This document shows positions 25,641 to 32,792 of a stretch of 32,915 nt of DNA, piece by piece. The DNA is taken from the NCBI GenBank assembly GCA_023430325.1, contig JAEZAU010000025.1:1-32915 (forward strand), given 5' to 3'. Below the pieces are notes generated by a model. The model made no database searches and was not told the origin of the DNA. It saw nothing but the letters and a program-made list of their open reading frames with translations. This DNA comes from Bacteroidota bacterium (GTDB taxonomy: Bacteria > Bacteroidota > Bacteroidia > Flavobacteriales_F > PHOS-HE28). The number at the start of each line of letters is the position of its first letter. Positions within the stretch are counted from its first letter, which is position 1. Made by a program: the position numbers and the translations under genes.

Positions 25641-26039
25641 ATGAAGTTCCTTCACCAGACCGTAGAGGCACAGAGGGGTGAGATCATAGAAGTGGAGATC
25701 GACAAGCCTACCAAGGTGAAGTTCCTCACCGGCCGCAACCTCAAGGCGTACAAGATGGGGAAGACCCACACCTATTTCGGCGGCCTGTTCGATGAATCGC
25801 CCGTGCGTTTCGTGGTACCTTTTGATGGAAAGTGGACCATCGTTGTGGAGAAGGGCAGCTACAAGGCGCCGATCGATGTGCATGCCGCATGCCGTCTGAT
25901 GCAACCCAATCCGCACGTTACTTCCACCATCGCCATTGATGCACCGCCCCACGTGCGCGAAGCGGCGCTCAACGGAGAGACCCGCGATTTCAACAGCCAC
26001 CGCGCAGAGCTCAGCTTTGCCGCAAGGAGCGAGGGTTGA
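25641..26039 (+). CDS. DUF1883-like domain protein, function unknown
   Basis: This is a 132-aa cytoplasmic-looking protein with no signal peptide or TM segment. The first 75 residues resemble DUF1883: GEIIEVEIDKPTKVKFL, NLKAYKMGKTHTYFGGLF, then SPVRFVVPFDGKWTIVVEKG. This is a compact beta domain in which a YFGG turn and a P..GKW strand are conserved. The rest (76-132) is polar and not recognised. The match is from memory of the family pattern and was not searched. It lies 45 bp after the usp stop and 44 bp before the next gene on the same strand, so a shared transcript is possible. A TATATTTA box (25613-25620) may also give it its own promoter. Confidence 0.75.
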   Translation: MKFLHQTVEAQRGEIIEVEIDKPTKVKFLTGRNLKAYKMGKTHTYFGGLFDESPVRFVVPFDGKWTIVVEKGSYKAPIDVHAACRLMQPNPHVTSTIAIDAPPHVREAALNGETRDFNSHRAELSFAARSEG

Positions 26040-26083
26040 TGTGAAATGAAGTGCTGCCTGTTGCGTTGGTGAACTATCGAGCC

Positions 26084-26779
26084 ATGGCCACATCAACAGA
26101 AAAAGAGCGTTTGGAGCAGTTGCTCCGCGGGCAGCAGGCATTGGTGGACCAAATACACCAGTGGTTGCAGGAGGAACAGAAGCATGATGATGTGCTTCAC
26201 GCGGTGATCCTAAGCTCGCGGCATGAAAAAGCGATCGCGATCGAGGGGTTGGATCACGCCCGGATCTTCCATCGGGATACGATCCGCAGCATGTGCTTGA
26301 AATACCGGCTCCGTTTTCTTGATGCAGGTCTTTTCAAAGGTGAGATACCGCCGCAGGCGCTTTTTGCTGTTCGTGATCTGGAACGAATGGCCGCTGCACC
26401 GCTGACCAGTTTCAAGATCATGGCTCCCGCTTCCCGTTTCAAATTGTGTGACAGTGAGGCCGATCCGCTTCTCTTCATTCCTGTATCAGAAGATCGGTAT
26501 TACCTGGTACACAAATGGGGAAGGGACCTATCTCCCTGGCGTCAGATCAGCGCACTCCCCGTGAGGTCGCCCATGCATCTGGCCATCACCGTATTCGTTG
26601 TTGCCGCGCTGTTCTCCATGCTGTTGCCCGCGCAGATCTTGCAGGATCTGGGTGTTCACCGCATCGCCTTCCTGTTCTGGAACGTGATGGTGTTCTTCAG
26701 TTTCACGGTCTTCGGCTGGTTCGCCTTCTTCGGGCAATTCAGCACGCATGCCTGGAACAGCCGGTTCTTCAATGATTGA
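26084..26779 (+). CDS. Two-TM membrane protein of unknown function
   Basis: This is a 231-aa protein from the ATG at 26084; the frame is open from a GTG at 26051, but the ATG start gives a clean polar N-terminus. Residues 1-35 are a charged, probably coiled segment (EKERLEQLLRGQQALVDQIH). A soluble domain follows to about 160 (FHRDTIRSMCLKYRLRFLDA, FKIMAPASRFKL, PLLFIPVSEDRYYLVHKWG). Two hydrophobic segments lie at about 164-183 and 193-217 (the second is rich in Phe and Trp). No known family was recognised. The layout is a cytoplasmic N-terminal domain anchored by a C-terminal hairpin of two helices. It is the last gene before a hairpin at 26785. Confidence 0.82.
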   Translation: MATSTEKERLEQLLRGQQALVDQIHQWLQEEQKHDDVLHAVILSSRHEKAIAIEGLDHARIFHRDTIRSMCLKYRLRFLDAGLFKGEIPPQALFAVRDLERMAAAPLTSFKIMAPASRFKLCDSEADPLLFIPVSEDRYYLVHKWGRDLSPWRQISALPVRSPMHLAITVFVVAALFSMLLPAQILQDLGVHRIAFLFWNVMVFFSFTVFGWFAFFGQFSTHAWNSRFFND

Positions 26780-26784
26780 ATGAC

Positions 26785-26813
26785 GAAGGGGCCTTGAAGG
26801 CCCCTTCCTGTTT
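26785..26813 (+). terminator. Hairpin between convergent genes, probable terminator
   Basis: A perfect 9-bp inverted repeat, GAAGGGGCC (26785-26793) and GGCCCCTTC (26799-26807), with loop TTGAA, starts 6 bp after the stop at 26779. On the plus strand it is followed by CTGTTT, a poor U-tract. It lies between two convergent genes and could end transcription from both sides. Confidence 0.7.
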
Positions 26814-26822
26814 CCGATCCGA

Positions 26823-27029
26823 TCAGCGGTCCCGAACCGGCACGGGGATCAATCTGGGCCGTTGCCATTTGCACAGACAGCTCGTGCGGAACCACTTCTT
26901 CAATTGTGATCTTTCCGCTGGCTGTAGACGGCGGAACGCTTTGCGCAATTCCTTCCGGAAGATGCTCGCATCAACCAGGCTCACCTTCCCCAACACTTCG
27001 GTGTAATGGTCCAACAAGGTCTTCGACAT
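26823..27029 (-). CDS. Small conserved basic protein of unknown function
   Basis: This is a 68-aa protein from the ATG at 27029; a GTG one codon upstream is also open. The N-terminal 50 residues (SKTLLDHYTEVLGKVS, then FRKELRKAFRRLQPAERSQL, KKWFR) look like a family of small Bacteroidota helical proteins with the pattern L-x2-Y-x3-L-x-KVS-FD-x3-F-x-KEL-x-KA, which supports a real gene. The C-terminal 18 residues are Arg- and Pro-rich and look degenerate. No function is known to me. It is convergent with the two-TM gene and ends just beyond the shared hairpin. It starts 74 bp after the TonB_C gene stop on the same strand. Confidence 0.65.
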   Translation of the reverse strand: MSKTLLDHYTEVLGKVSLVDASIFRKELRKAFRRLQPAERSQLKKWFRTSCLCKWQRPRLIPVPVRDR

Positions 27030-27103
27030 CACATGGCAGGTTTTGTAATTGATCGATCTTCTGGTTGACTTGGTACACTGTTACGCGATCCAGGCCCTCC
27101 TTG

Positions 27104-27619
27104 TTATTGAGGGAACAATTCTTCGTAGCGATAGTTCACCTGCATGTTGGCCGATACGTTGCCTTCGCCCTTGCGGGCGGGCACAAATCGAGGCAGATCG
27201 TACAGCGCCACCATCACGTTCCTCGAAAGTTCAGGATCTCCGGAATGATCGATACGCACATCTTTCACTTCACCATATTGGTTCACCGCGAACATGATGC
27301 TCACTGCCGATGTGCCCCACTGTTTCAGGTCAAGGCCGGGTTCCTTCATTTTGGAGCGGATGATCTTCTTCACCTCAGCGGCCGTGCAATCCAGCCTTTC
27401 CTGACCCTTGCTGTTCTCGCAGGTGGGATGTGCCGGCGCCACATCAAAATCACCCTTGGCCATGGCGGGGCTCAGGATGATGACTCCTGCAGGCCGTTCA
27501 TCCACGGCCTTCATCTCCACTGCGCCCGACTTCACAACGGTGGCCTCCTTCGTTTCCTGTCCAACGGCGAGGATCGGGAGGATGCATGCGGCAAGAAAGA
27601 TCTGTTTAAGCATGATCAT
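27104..27619 (-). CDS. Small exported protein with TonB C-terminal-like domain
   Basis: This is a 171-aa protein with a signal peptide (1-20, cut at AVG/Q); an internal Met at position 3 is an equally good start. After a linker, residues 66-170 follow the pattern of Bacteroidota TonB_C domains. They include HPTCENSKGQERLDCTAAEV with two Cys, VSIMFAVNQYGEVKDVRID, a helix LSRNVMVALYDL, then PRFVPARKGEGNVSANMQV. True TonB proteins energise outer-membrane transporters. This one lacks an N-terminal TM anchor and proline-rich span, so it is a stand-alone periplasmic TonB_C protein whose role is not established. Another TonB-like protein, which does have a TM anchor, is encoded at 28254-28976. Confidence 0.82.
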   Translation of the reverse strand: MIMLKQIFLAACILPILAVGQETKEATVVKSGAVEMKAVDERPAGVIILSPAMAKGDFDVAPAHPTCENSKGQERLDCTAAEVKKIIRSKMKEPGLDLKQWGTSAVSIMFAVNQYGEVKDVRIDHSGDPELSRNVMVALYDLPRFVPARKGEGNVSANMQVNYRYEELFPQ

Positions 27620-27640
27620 TTGGGGTTGACCGATCGAAGT

Positions 27641-27670
27641 TAAAAGAAAAGGCCCGCTTCCGCAGGCCTT
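27641..27670 (-). terminator. Intrinsic terminator after hsp20
   Basis: The minus strand reads AAGGCCTGC-GGAA-GCGGGCCTT followed by TTCTTTT. This is a 9-bp stem with one T-G wobble, a GGAA tetraloop and a T-rich tail (27641-27648). It lies 20 bp after the hsp20 stop at 27690 and just before the TonB_C gene, so it separates the two units. Confidence 0.82.
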
Positions 27671-27689
27671 CCTTCTTTATCTATATAGA

Positions 27690-28133
27690 TCAACCGATCG
27701 GGATCTCCAACGCTTTGGGCTTCTGTTGTTCGGCCTTGGGAATGCTCAAATGCAGAACGCCGTTCTGGAATTCGGCTTTGATGTTCTCCACCTTCACCGT
27801 CTCCGGCAGGCGGAAACTGCGGGTGAAAGCACTGTGGCTGTACTCACGGCGGGTGAACCGCTCGTTCTCCTTCAGCTCTTCATTCTTCTTTTCGGCGCTG
27901 ATGGTGAGCACATCGTTCTCCACGCGCAATTTCAGATCGTCCTTGCTGAAACCCGGGGCCAGCATGCGCAGATCGAAATCGTTCTCCCGCTCCACGATGT
28001 TCACGCTAGGAATGGAACGCTTCATATCATCGCTGCCGAAGAATTGGCCGATGTCACGGCCGAAGAATTCGTTCACGAGCTCGTTGAACGGGCTCACGAA
28101 AGTTGACTGTGGGCGATACTTGGTGATCGTCAT
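27690..28133 (-). CDS. hsp20: Small heat shock protein, Hsp20/alpha-crystallin family
   Basis: This is a 147-aa protein of usual length. The N-terminal arm (1-40) has FNELVNEFFG. The alpha-crystallin domain spans about 41-134 (VNIVERENDFDLRMLAPGFS, DDLKLRVENDVLTISAEK), with the diagnostic GVLHLSIPK near its end. The C-terminal IPI (144-146) is the I-x-I motif that docks on neighbouring subunits. It is an ATP-independent cytoplasmic holdase that forms oligomers and protects unfolding proteins. A terminator follows 20 bp downstream. The 120 bp before the start hold no CIRCE-like repeat or clear TAnnTTTG box that I could find, so the mode of heat control is not evident. Confidence 0.96.
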   Translation of the reverse strand: MTITKYRPQSTFVSPFNELVNEFFGRDIGQFFGSDDMKRSIPSVNIVERENDFDLRMLAPGFSKDDLKLRVENDVLTISAEKKNEELKENERFTRREYSHSAFTRSFRLPETVKVENIKAEFQNGVLHLSIPKAEQQKPKALEIPIG

Positions 28134-28253
28134 CGCTATTGGGTTTTTTGTTCGACATCATTGCGAGGCGAACAGCCTTTTTCAAAGCGAATGCCGATGA
28201 AGGTCTTCCGACTTTTTGGCCGAGAAGGGAGTTGAGTGAATGACGATCTGGCG

Positions 28254-28976
28254 TTACTGCCGAAGGAAAAGAAAGAAGACAGTGCCACTTTGAGCCGCTG
28301 TTCCCGTGCTGAAACGGGCGCGCTTGGTGGATCGCAGCGCATGTTCCAGCATGCAATCATCCGCATTTGCCGTTCGAGATGGATCGATGTCGGCTTTTGT
28401 CACGGTGCCATCGGCTGAAACGGTCACTTTCACGGCGACCCGGCCTTCACTCTTGCAGAGATAACCGGGTATGTCATTTTCCCTTACTCTTCCCACCAGA
28501 TCATGCCATACCGTGGTCGCTCCTTCCACCTTCATGGGCTCCGCAGCCTTGTCCATATACAACTCCTTGTTCCATTTGCTTGGGTCGAGCTGGGGCATTT
28601 CGATCTCTTCACCTCGCTCTCGCCGTTCCTGAGCCAGCCGATCGAATTCCTCCTGCTCGAATTTCTTCAGATCCTCTTCCACGCGTTCAGATAGACGCTG
28701 GCTTGAAAAAGGCTGATAGCTTTTGGTGGCGGTGATGTTGCTGGTAAGGTTCTTCACTTCACGTGCCTGTGCCTGCTCCGGGTTCTCAAGCTGTTCGATC
28801 ATCTGTTCGGCCTGTTCGATCTCGATCACATCCATCTGCATGGTGCTACGTTCTTCTTCCGTAGGCGTGCCACGCAGTTGCCACATGGTGAAGAGCAACA
28901 GAAAGAGAGAATGCAACGCCAGGGTGCCGATGACCCCGAACTTGTGCTCTTCGAACCAATCCAGCAGCTTGTCCAT
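28254..28976 (-). CDS. TonB-like energy transducer protein
   Basis: This is a 240-aa protein. A short cytoplasmic stretch precedes one TM helix (about 13-34, GVIGTLALHSLFLLLFTMW). Residues 35-150 form a long charged region rich in Glu, Gln and Arg (EQAEQMIEQLENPEQAQARE, EEDLKKFEQEEFDRLAQERR), probably a periplasm-spanning coil in place of the usual proline-rich linker. Residues 155-240 resemble a TonB_C fold (GRVAVKVTVSADGTVTKADI, then DDCMLEHALRS, ARFSTG), with Cys174 and Cys208 possibly paired. No exbB or exbD gene is nearby. It starts 3 bp after the methyltransferase stop and is the last gene of the fur-STAS-purA run. The alternative is a generic AgmX/PglI-like C-terminal domain protein. 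Confidence 0.8.
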   Translation of the reverse strand: MDKLLDWFEEHKFGVIGTLALHSLFLLLFTMWQLRGTPTEEERSTMQMDVIEIEQAEQMIEQLENPEQAQAREVKNLTSNITATKSYQPFSSQRLSERVEEDLKKFEQEEFDRLAQERRERGEEIEMPQLDPSKWNKELYMDKAAEPMKVEGATTVWHDLVGRVRENDIPGYLCKSEGRVAVKVTVSADGTVTKADIDPSRTANADDCMLEHALRSTKRARFSTGTAAQSGTVFFLFLRQ

Positions 28977-28979
28977 CTG

Positions 28980-30377
28980 CTAAGTAGCCTGTTGCCAGGG
29001 CACCGGCTTAAGTGCCGGACCATGCGATCGTATACGCCAATTAGCGGGCCATCGGTTGTTCCAGCGATCTCCGGTGCCCTTGAGCCAGCCCAGTGGTCTT
29101 CCCTTGAAGGTGGCTATCGCATGGCCACGGGCGCCCGTGGAAGTGATGGAAAGGCCCTGGAGATAGTGGATGGCCTGCGGAAGATCGAGTTCCACTTTCT
29201 GCACCGCATCAACGTTCAAGGCGGTGCTCAGGGCCAACGCGGGGTGTGGTAGCAGATCGGTGCCTTTCATTTCGGCCATGGGAATTCCAGGTGCCAAGGT
29301 GCGTAAACTATGTTGGATCCGTTCAGTCGCTGAACGCCACCTTTCCTCCACCAGATGTTGAACGCCGCTCTGTTCCACCAGGTACCGATCCCCGGGTTTC
29401 ACATAATGAAGATCCAGCGTCTTTTCCGGTGAGGCGGGCTTTGAAGAACGGGGTGTCCATTCACCGGGCTTCCGCAAGGCGGCAAGAAAGAATCCTTCGC
29501 CCTTCAACCGGTGCGGATAAAATCGGTGACCTATCACACCATCGATCACCGATCGTTCCACATTCCATTCAGGTCCAAGTGCGATCCTGATCGGTACAGC
29601 TCCGGCATCGATCAGCGATCGCAGCTGCAATTCATTTTCCGCGGGCTCGAAGGTGCATGTGCTGTAGATCAATACTCCGCCGGGAACAAGTGCATCCCAG
29701 GCAAAAGGAAGGATCGCATTCTGTGTTCGCGCGCAGCGATCCACCAATCGGGGAGACCATTGCTGCAGCGCGAACGGATCTTTACGGAACATGCCTTCAC
29801 CGGAACAAGGTGCATCAAGCACGATCAGATCGAAGAATTCGGGTAGACCTTCCAGATCCTTCGGGTCGCTGTTGGTGATCACAACGTTCACCTGTCCCCA
29901 TTTCCAGAGATTCTCCTGCAAAGCCGGTACACGCTGGCGATCGATCTCGTTAGCCACAAGCAATGATGAAGATGTCATCAGGCTGCGCAGATGCGTGCTT
30001 TTCCCTCCTGGGGCAGCAGCCAGATCTAGCGCCAGAATATCTTCTCCCATAAAGCCGGAAGCCTCGAACGCCTGTTCCAGGAACATGGAACTCGCTTCCT
30101 GCACATAATAAGCTCCGGCATGAAGCAATGGATCGAAGGTGAACGAAGGTCTTTCCTGGAGATAACGGCCGGTACTGCACCACGGCACTTCTTCACCACC
30201 GGGATCGAAACCTTTCAACGGATGGATGCGGATGCTGATCGGTGAAGGTTCCTGCAATGCCGCCTTCAAAAGTTCAAGCTGATCTCCCAACAGCGGCCCC
30301 AGCGTCTGTTCCAGTTCTGCCGGGAATACGCCCTTGGTCTTTCGATCGAAATGAGATCGTTGCTTTTTGCGGCCCAT
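28980..30377 (-). CDS. RsmF/NOL1-NOP2-Sun family RNA (cytosine-5) methyltransferase
   Basis: This is a 465-aa protein. The SAM-binding motif I is LDLAAAPGGKSTHL (117-130). Motif IV, DAPCSGEGMFR, carries Cys191, and motif VI, IYSTCTFEPAENE, carries Cys241; these are the two catalytic cysteines of m5C methyltransferases. HAGAYYVQEASSMFLEQAF (87-105) is the usual pre-catalytic signature. The C-terminal 150 residues match the RsmF-type RNA-binding extension (KGEGFFLAALRKPG, then GRPLGWLKG). It probably methylates 16S rRNA, but the exact target base cannot be read from the sequence. It is 6 bp after purA and 3 bp before the TonB-like gene. Confidence 0.94.
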   Translation of the reverse strand: MGRKKQRSHFDRKTKGVFPAELEQTLGPLLGDQLELLKAALQEPSPISIRIHPLKGFDPGGEEVPWCSTGRYLQERPSFTFDPLLHAGAYYVQEASSMFLEQAFEASGFMGEDILALDLAAAPGGKSTHLRSLMTSSSLLVANEIDRQRVPALQENLWKWGQVNVVITNSDPKDLEGLPEFFDLIVLDAPCSGEGMFRKDPFALQQWSPRLVDRCARTQNAILPFAWDALVPGGVLIYSTCTFEPAENELQLRSLIDAGAVPIRIALGPEWNVERSVIDGVIGHRFYPHRLKGEGFFLAALRKPGEWTPRSSKPASPEKTLDLHYVKPGDRYLVEQSGVQHLVEERWRSATERIQHSLRTLAPGIPMAEMKGTDLLPHPALALSTALNVDAVQKVELDLPQAIHYLQGLSITSTGARGHAIATFKGRPLGWLKGTGDRWNNRWPANWRIRSHGPALKPVPWQQAT

Positions 30378-30383
30378 GGCCGA

Positions 30384-31664
30384 TCAATGGAGCACCGCCG
30401 AAGTCTCTCCGCGAAGCACCGTCTGCTCACGATCGGGTCCAAGAGAGATCATGGTGATAGGCACACCCACGGCCTTCTCGATCCGATCGATGTACCATTC
30501 CAGTGCTTTCGGCAGTTTCGTTCTGTGATCGCAATCACCCCAGCCGTCCATCTCTTCATATACCGGTTCAAGATCACCGCTGATGTCATACGGCAAGCGA
30601 TCGGTGATCTTGCCATTCATCCGGTATCCCGTGCAGACCTTTATGCTCTCCATCTCGTTGAGCACATCGGATTTCATCATGGCCAGTTCGGTGATGCCGT
30701 TCACCATCACGGCATAGTGCAATGCTGGCAGATCAAGCCACCCGCAGCGGCGCGGGCGCCCGGTCGTGCTGCCGAATTCATGACCCGCCTTCCGGATCGC
30801 TTCACCGGTATCGTCATGCAGTTCAGTAGGGAAGGGGCCGCTGCCCACGCGGGTGGAATAGGCTTTGAAGATGCCCACCACTTTTTCGATCCGGTTCGGG
30901 GCAACTCCCAAGCCCGTGCAGGCGCCGGCAGTTATAGTGTTGCTGCTGGTAACGAAGGGATACGTTCCGAAATCGATGTCCAGCAATGTTCCCTGTGCAC
31001 CTTCGGCAAGCACGCGCTTTCCTTCACGCAGTGCCTTGTCCAGGTAATGCTCACAGTCGATCAGCTGCATCTCAGCAAGCTGCTTCACCGCATCGAGCCA
31101 CTCTTTTTCCTGTTCACGTGAAGCTCCTTCGTGATCGTAGAGGCTGAGCAGGCGCTCGTGTTTTTTCACCAGCGCATCGTAACGGTCCTGCAGATCGTCA
31201 CGTTCCAGATCGCCCACACGCAGCCCGTTGCGGCCGGTCTTGTCCATATACGTGGGGCCGATGCCTTTCAATGTGCTGCCGATCTTCGCCTTCCCTTTAT
31301 CGGCTTCGCTGGCCGCATCAAGCGCCCGATGTGTGGGCAGGATCAGGTGTGCGCGGCGGCTGATAATGAGGTGGTCCTTCACATCAACGCCGGCCTTTTT
31401 CAGTTCGCTCACTTCTTTGAGGAAGATGATCGGATCGATGACCACGCCATTACCGACAAGGTTGATGGTCCCTTCACGAAAAACACCGCTGGGGATGGTA
31501 TGCAGCACATGTTTGCGCCCTTCGAACAGCAACGTGTGGCCCGCATTTGGTCCTCCTTGGAAACGCGCGATCACATCATAGGCGGGCGCGATCACATCAA
31601 CGACCTTGCCTTTGCCCTCATCGCCCCACTGGGCGCCGAGCAGCACATCCATCTTGCCTTTCAT
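30384..31664 (-). CDS. purA: Adenylosuccinate synthetase
   Basis: This is a 426-aa protein from the ATG at 31664. The frame extends to a GTG at 31679, but that would overlap the STAS stop region; the ATG leaves a 7-bp gap. The GTP loop QWGDEGKGK (12-20) carries the catalytic Asp15, and NAGHT (40-44) carries the catalytic His43. Other conserved blocks are GIGPTYMDKTGRNGLR, EGAQGTLLDIDFGTYPFVTS and STTGRPRRCGWLDL. It joins IMP and aspartate using GTP to form adenylosuccinate, the first committed step to AMP, in the cytoplasm. The length is typical (about 420-432). It is inside a tight minus-strand run after Fur-family and STAS genes and before an rRNA methyltransferase. Confidence 0.98.
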   Translation of the reverse strand: MKGKMDVLLGAQWGDEGKGKVVDVIAPAYDVIARFQGGPNAGHTLLFEGRKHVLHTIPSGVFREGTINLVGNGVVIDPIIFLKEVSELKKAGVDVKDHLIISRRAHLILPTHRALDAASEADKGKAKIGSTLKGIGPTYMDKTGRNGLRVGDLERDDLQDRYDALVKKHERLLSLYDHEGASREQEKEWLDAVKQLAEMQLIDCEHYLDKALREGKRVLAEGAQGTLLDIDFGTYPFVTSSNTITAGACTGLGVAPNRIEKVVGIFKAYSTRVGSGPFPTELHDDTGEAIRKAGHEFGSTTGRPRRCGWLDLPALHYAVMVNGITELAMMKSDVLNEMESIKVCTGYRMNGKITDRLPYDISGDLEPVYEEMDGWGDCDHRTKLPKALEWYIDRIEKAVGVPITMISLGPDREQTVLRGETSAVLH

Positions 31665-31671
31665 TAGCGGA

Positions 31672-32037
31672 TCAGGCACTCAGTTTCTCCACCGCCTCGT
31701 TCACGTTGGGCGTAATGGTGAACACGGTGTCAAGCTTGGTCACCACGAATAGCTGGCGCACACTGTTGCTCACACCTGCGATCATGGTATCACCACCGGC
31801 ATTGCGCGTGCGGGTGAGCACATTGATGAGGATGTTGAGGCCGGTGCTGTTCATGTACTGCAGCTCGCTCAGATCGAGCACCGCGCTCTTGTGGCCACTG
31901 TCCAGCTCATCATCAAGGGCACCCATGAGCCTGTCGGCCTGTTGCTGGTCCATGAGGCGGCCTTTCAAGTGAAAGACCTTGCAGCCTTTTTCTTCAGATA
32001 CAGCGAGGTCGAACGTGGGACGATCGGTAACGGTCAT
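31672..32037 (-). CDS. STAS-domain protein, anti-sigma factor antagonist type
   Basis: This is a 121-aa protein from the ATG at 32037, one base after the Fur-family stop. The open frame continues upstream, but the longer start would lie inside fur and add a non-homologous stretch. It is a stand-alone STAS domain: a strand VFHLKGRLM, the conserved AVLDLSELQYMNSTGLNILI with the likely phosphorylatable Ser64, and a C-terminal VRQLFVVTKLDTVFTI. Such proteins release sigma factors from anti-sigma kinases in partner-switching systems. No RsbW-like kinase or PP2C phosphatase gene is in the window, so its partner is elsewhere. It ends 7 bp before the purA start. Confidence 0.92.
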   Translation of the reverse strand: MTVTDRPTFDLAVSEEKGCKVFHLKGRLMDQQQADRLMGALDDELDSGHKSAVLDLSELQYMNSTGLNILINVLTRTRNAGGDTMIAGVSNSVRQLFVVTKLDTVFTITPNVNEAVEKLSA

Positions 32038-32038
32038 G

Positions 32039-32494
32039 TCAGCTGGTTTTTTCCTGGCAGGTGGGGCATGTGCCATGGATGTGCAGGGCATGGAAATGCA
32101 CCTGGTAACCCATGACATCGCTTACGGTGTTCTTTATCTGTTGAATTCGCGGATCGCAGAATTCCTGCACTTTTCCGCAGCGGTCACAGATCACATGATC
32201 ATGCTGGCGGTTGGCATGTGACTTCTCGAATTGCGACTGTGCGCCCGCGAAGCGGTGCCGGCGTACAAGATCACAATCGATCAGCAGGTCCATGGTGTTG
32301 TAGAGTGTTGCGCGGCTCACCCGGTACTTCTTCAACTTCATGCGGCCGTACAGCCGCTCAATGTCAAAATGCCCGTCCTGCGCATAGATCTCGTTCAGTA
32401 TGGCGAACCGTTCGGGCGTTTTGCGGTGCCCGTTGCGTTCAAGGTATTCCCTGAAGATCTGCTGAACGCTCTCGTGCTGGTCCACCATGGACAT
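32039..32494 (-). CDS. Fur family transcriptional regulator
   Basis: This is a 151-aa protein from the ATG at 32494. A longer frame to 32566 adds a low-complexity leader and would start upstream of the likely promoter box. The winged-helix domain includes RKTPERFAILNEIYAQDGHF and the recognition helix SRATLYNTMDLL (60-71). The dimerisation and metal-binding domain has HDH (98-100), CDRC (103-106) and CPTC (143-146). The four Cys fit a structural zinc site, and the His residues (HFHALHIHG) fit a regulatory metal site. It could be Fur, Zur or PerR; the sequence alone does not decide. It precedes STAS by one base and probably heads the STAS-purA-methyltransferase-TonB run. Confidence 0.93.
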   Translation of the reverse strand: MSMVDQHESVQQIFREYLERNGHRKTPERFAILNEIYAQDGHFDIERLYGRMKLKKYRVSRATLYNTMDLLIDCDLVRRHRFAGAQSQFEKSHANRQHDHVICDRCGKVQEFCDPRIQQIKNTVSDVMGYQVHFHALHIHGTCPTCQEKTS

Positions 32495-32499
32495 GTAGG

Positions 32500-32507
32500 C
32501 AAAGGTA
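32500..32507 (-). promoter_or_regulatory. Possible -7 box immediately before the Fur-family gene
   Basis: The minus strand reads TACCTTTG, an exact TAnnTTTG match, 5 bp before the ATG at 32494. Transcription would start at or just beside the start codon, giving a nearly leaderless mRNA, which favours the 32494 (or 32488) start. No clear -33 TTG is seen, so confidence is limited. Confidence 0.4.
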
Positions 32508-32632
32508 TTTGAAATGCCGGTTGGAAAGTTGGGGTTGTTGGGGGTTGTGGGTTGAAATGGGATCAACCCCGGACCTTCAATTCCTCAACGAACTCAATTT
32601 CGTTCACCGTTGAATAGCGTAATTGGTGCAGG

Positions 32633-32697
32633 TGGAAAGCCCGGAGCGTAGCGAGGACTTGGAACCGTAGCCACGCCCTGAAAGGACTTCGCCCAAA
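32633..32697 (-). repeat. Dispersed structured repeat, copy 2
   Basis: It carries the same ordered blocks as the copy at 6954-7031: TGGAAAGCCCGGAGC (32633-32647), GAGGACTTG (32653-32661), CACG (32672-32675) and TCGCCCAAA (32689-32697). The spacer between the first two blocks is only 5 nt (GTAGC). The outer arms AAGCCC and GGACTT are kept. It lies in the 298-bp gap between the RelA/SpoT stop (32793) and the Fur-family start, in the same orientation as copy 1 and again 3' of a minus-strand gene. Apart from the promoter box at 32500-32507, nothing else is recognisable in this gap. Confidence 0.6.
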
Positions 32698-32792
32698 TAC
32701 TTATGACCTTCAGCAGGCAGCAGCGACAGGAAGGATGCCTGTGAGACCTTCAACTCCTCATCGCCTCAACAACATCAACACCGCTGACCTCT

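Noticed and set aside
27045..27103. Terminator hairpin CCCTC/GAGGG after the TonB_C gene
   Set aside because: There are only 5 bp of stem, a long loop and no U-tract.
28136..28366. A 76-aa minus-strand frame before hsp20
   Set aside because: It overlaps the TonB-like gene end and has no family features.
32038..32118. Longer N-terminus for the STAS protein
   Set aside because: It lies inside the fur coding region and is not STAS-like; the ATG one base after the fur stop fits the domain length.
32495..32566. Longer N-terminus for the Fur-family protein
   Set aside because: The extra 24 residues are Pro/Asn-rich, not Fur-like, and would start upstream of the TACCTTTG box that probably directs transcription.
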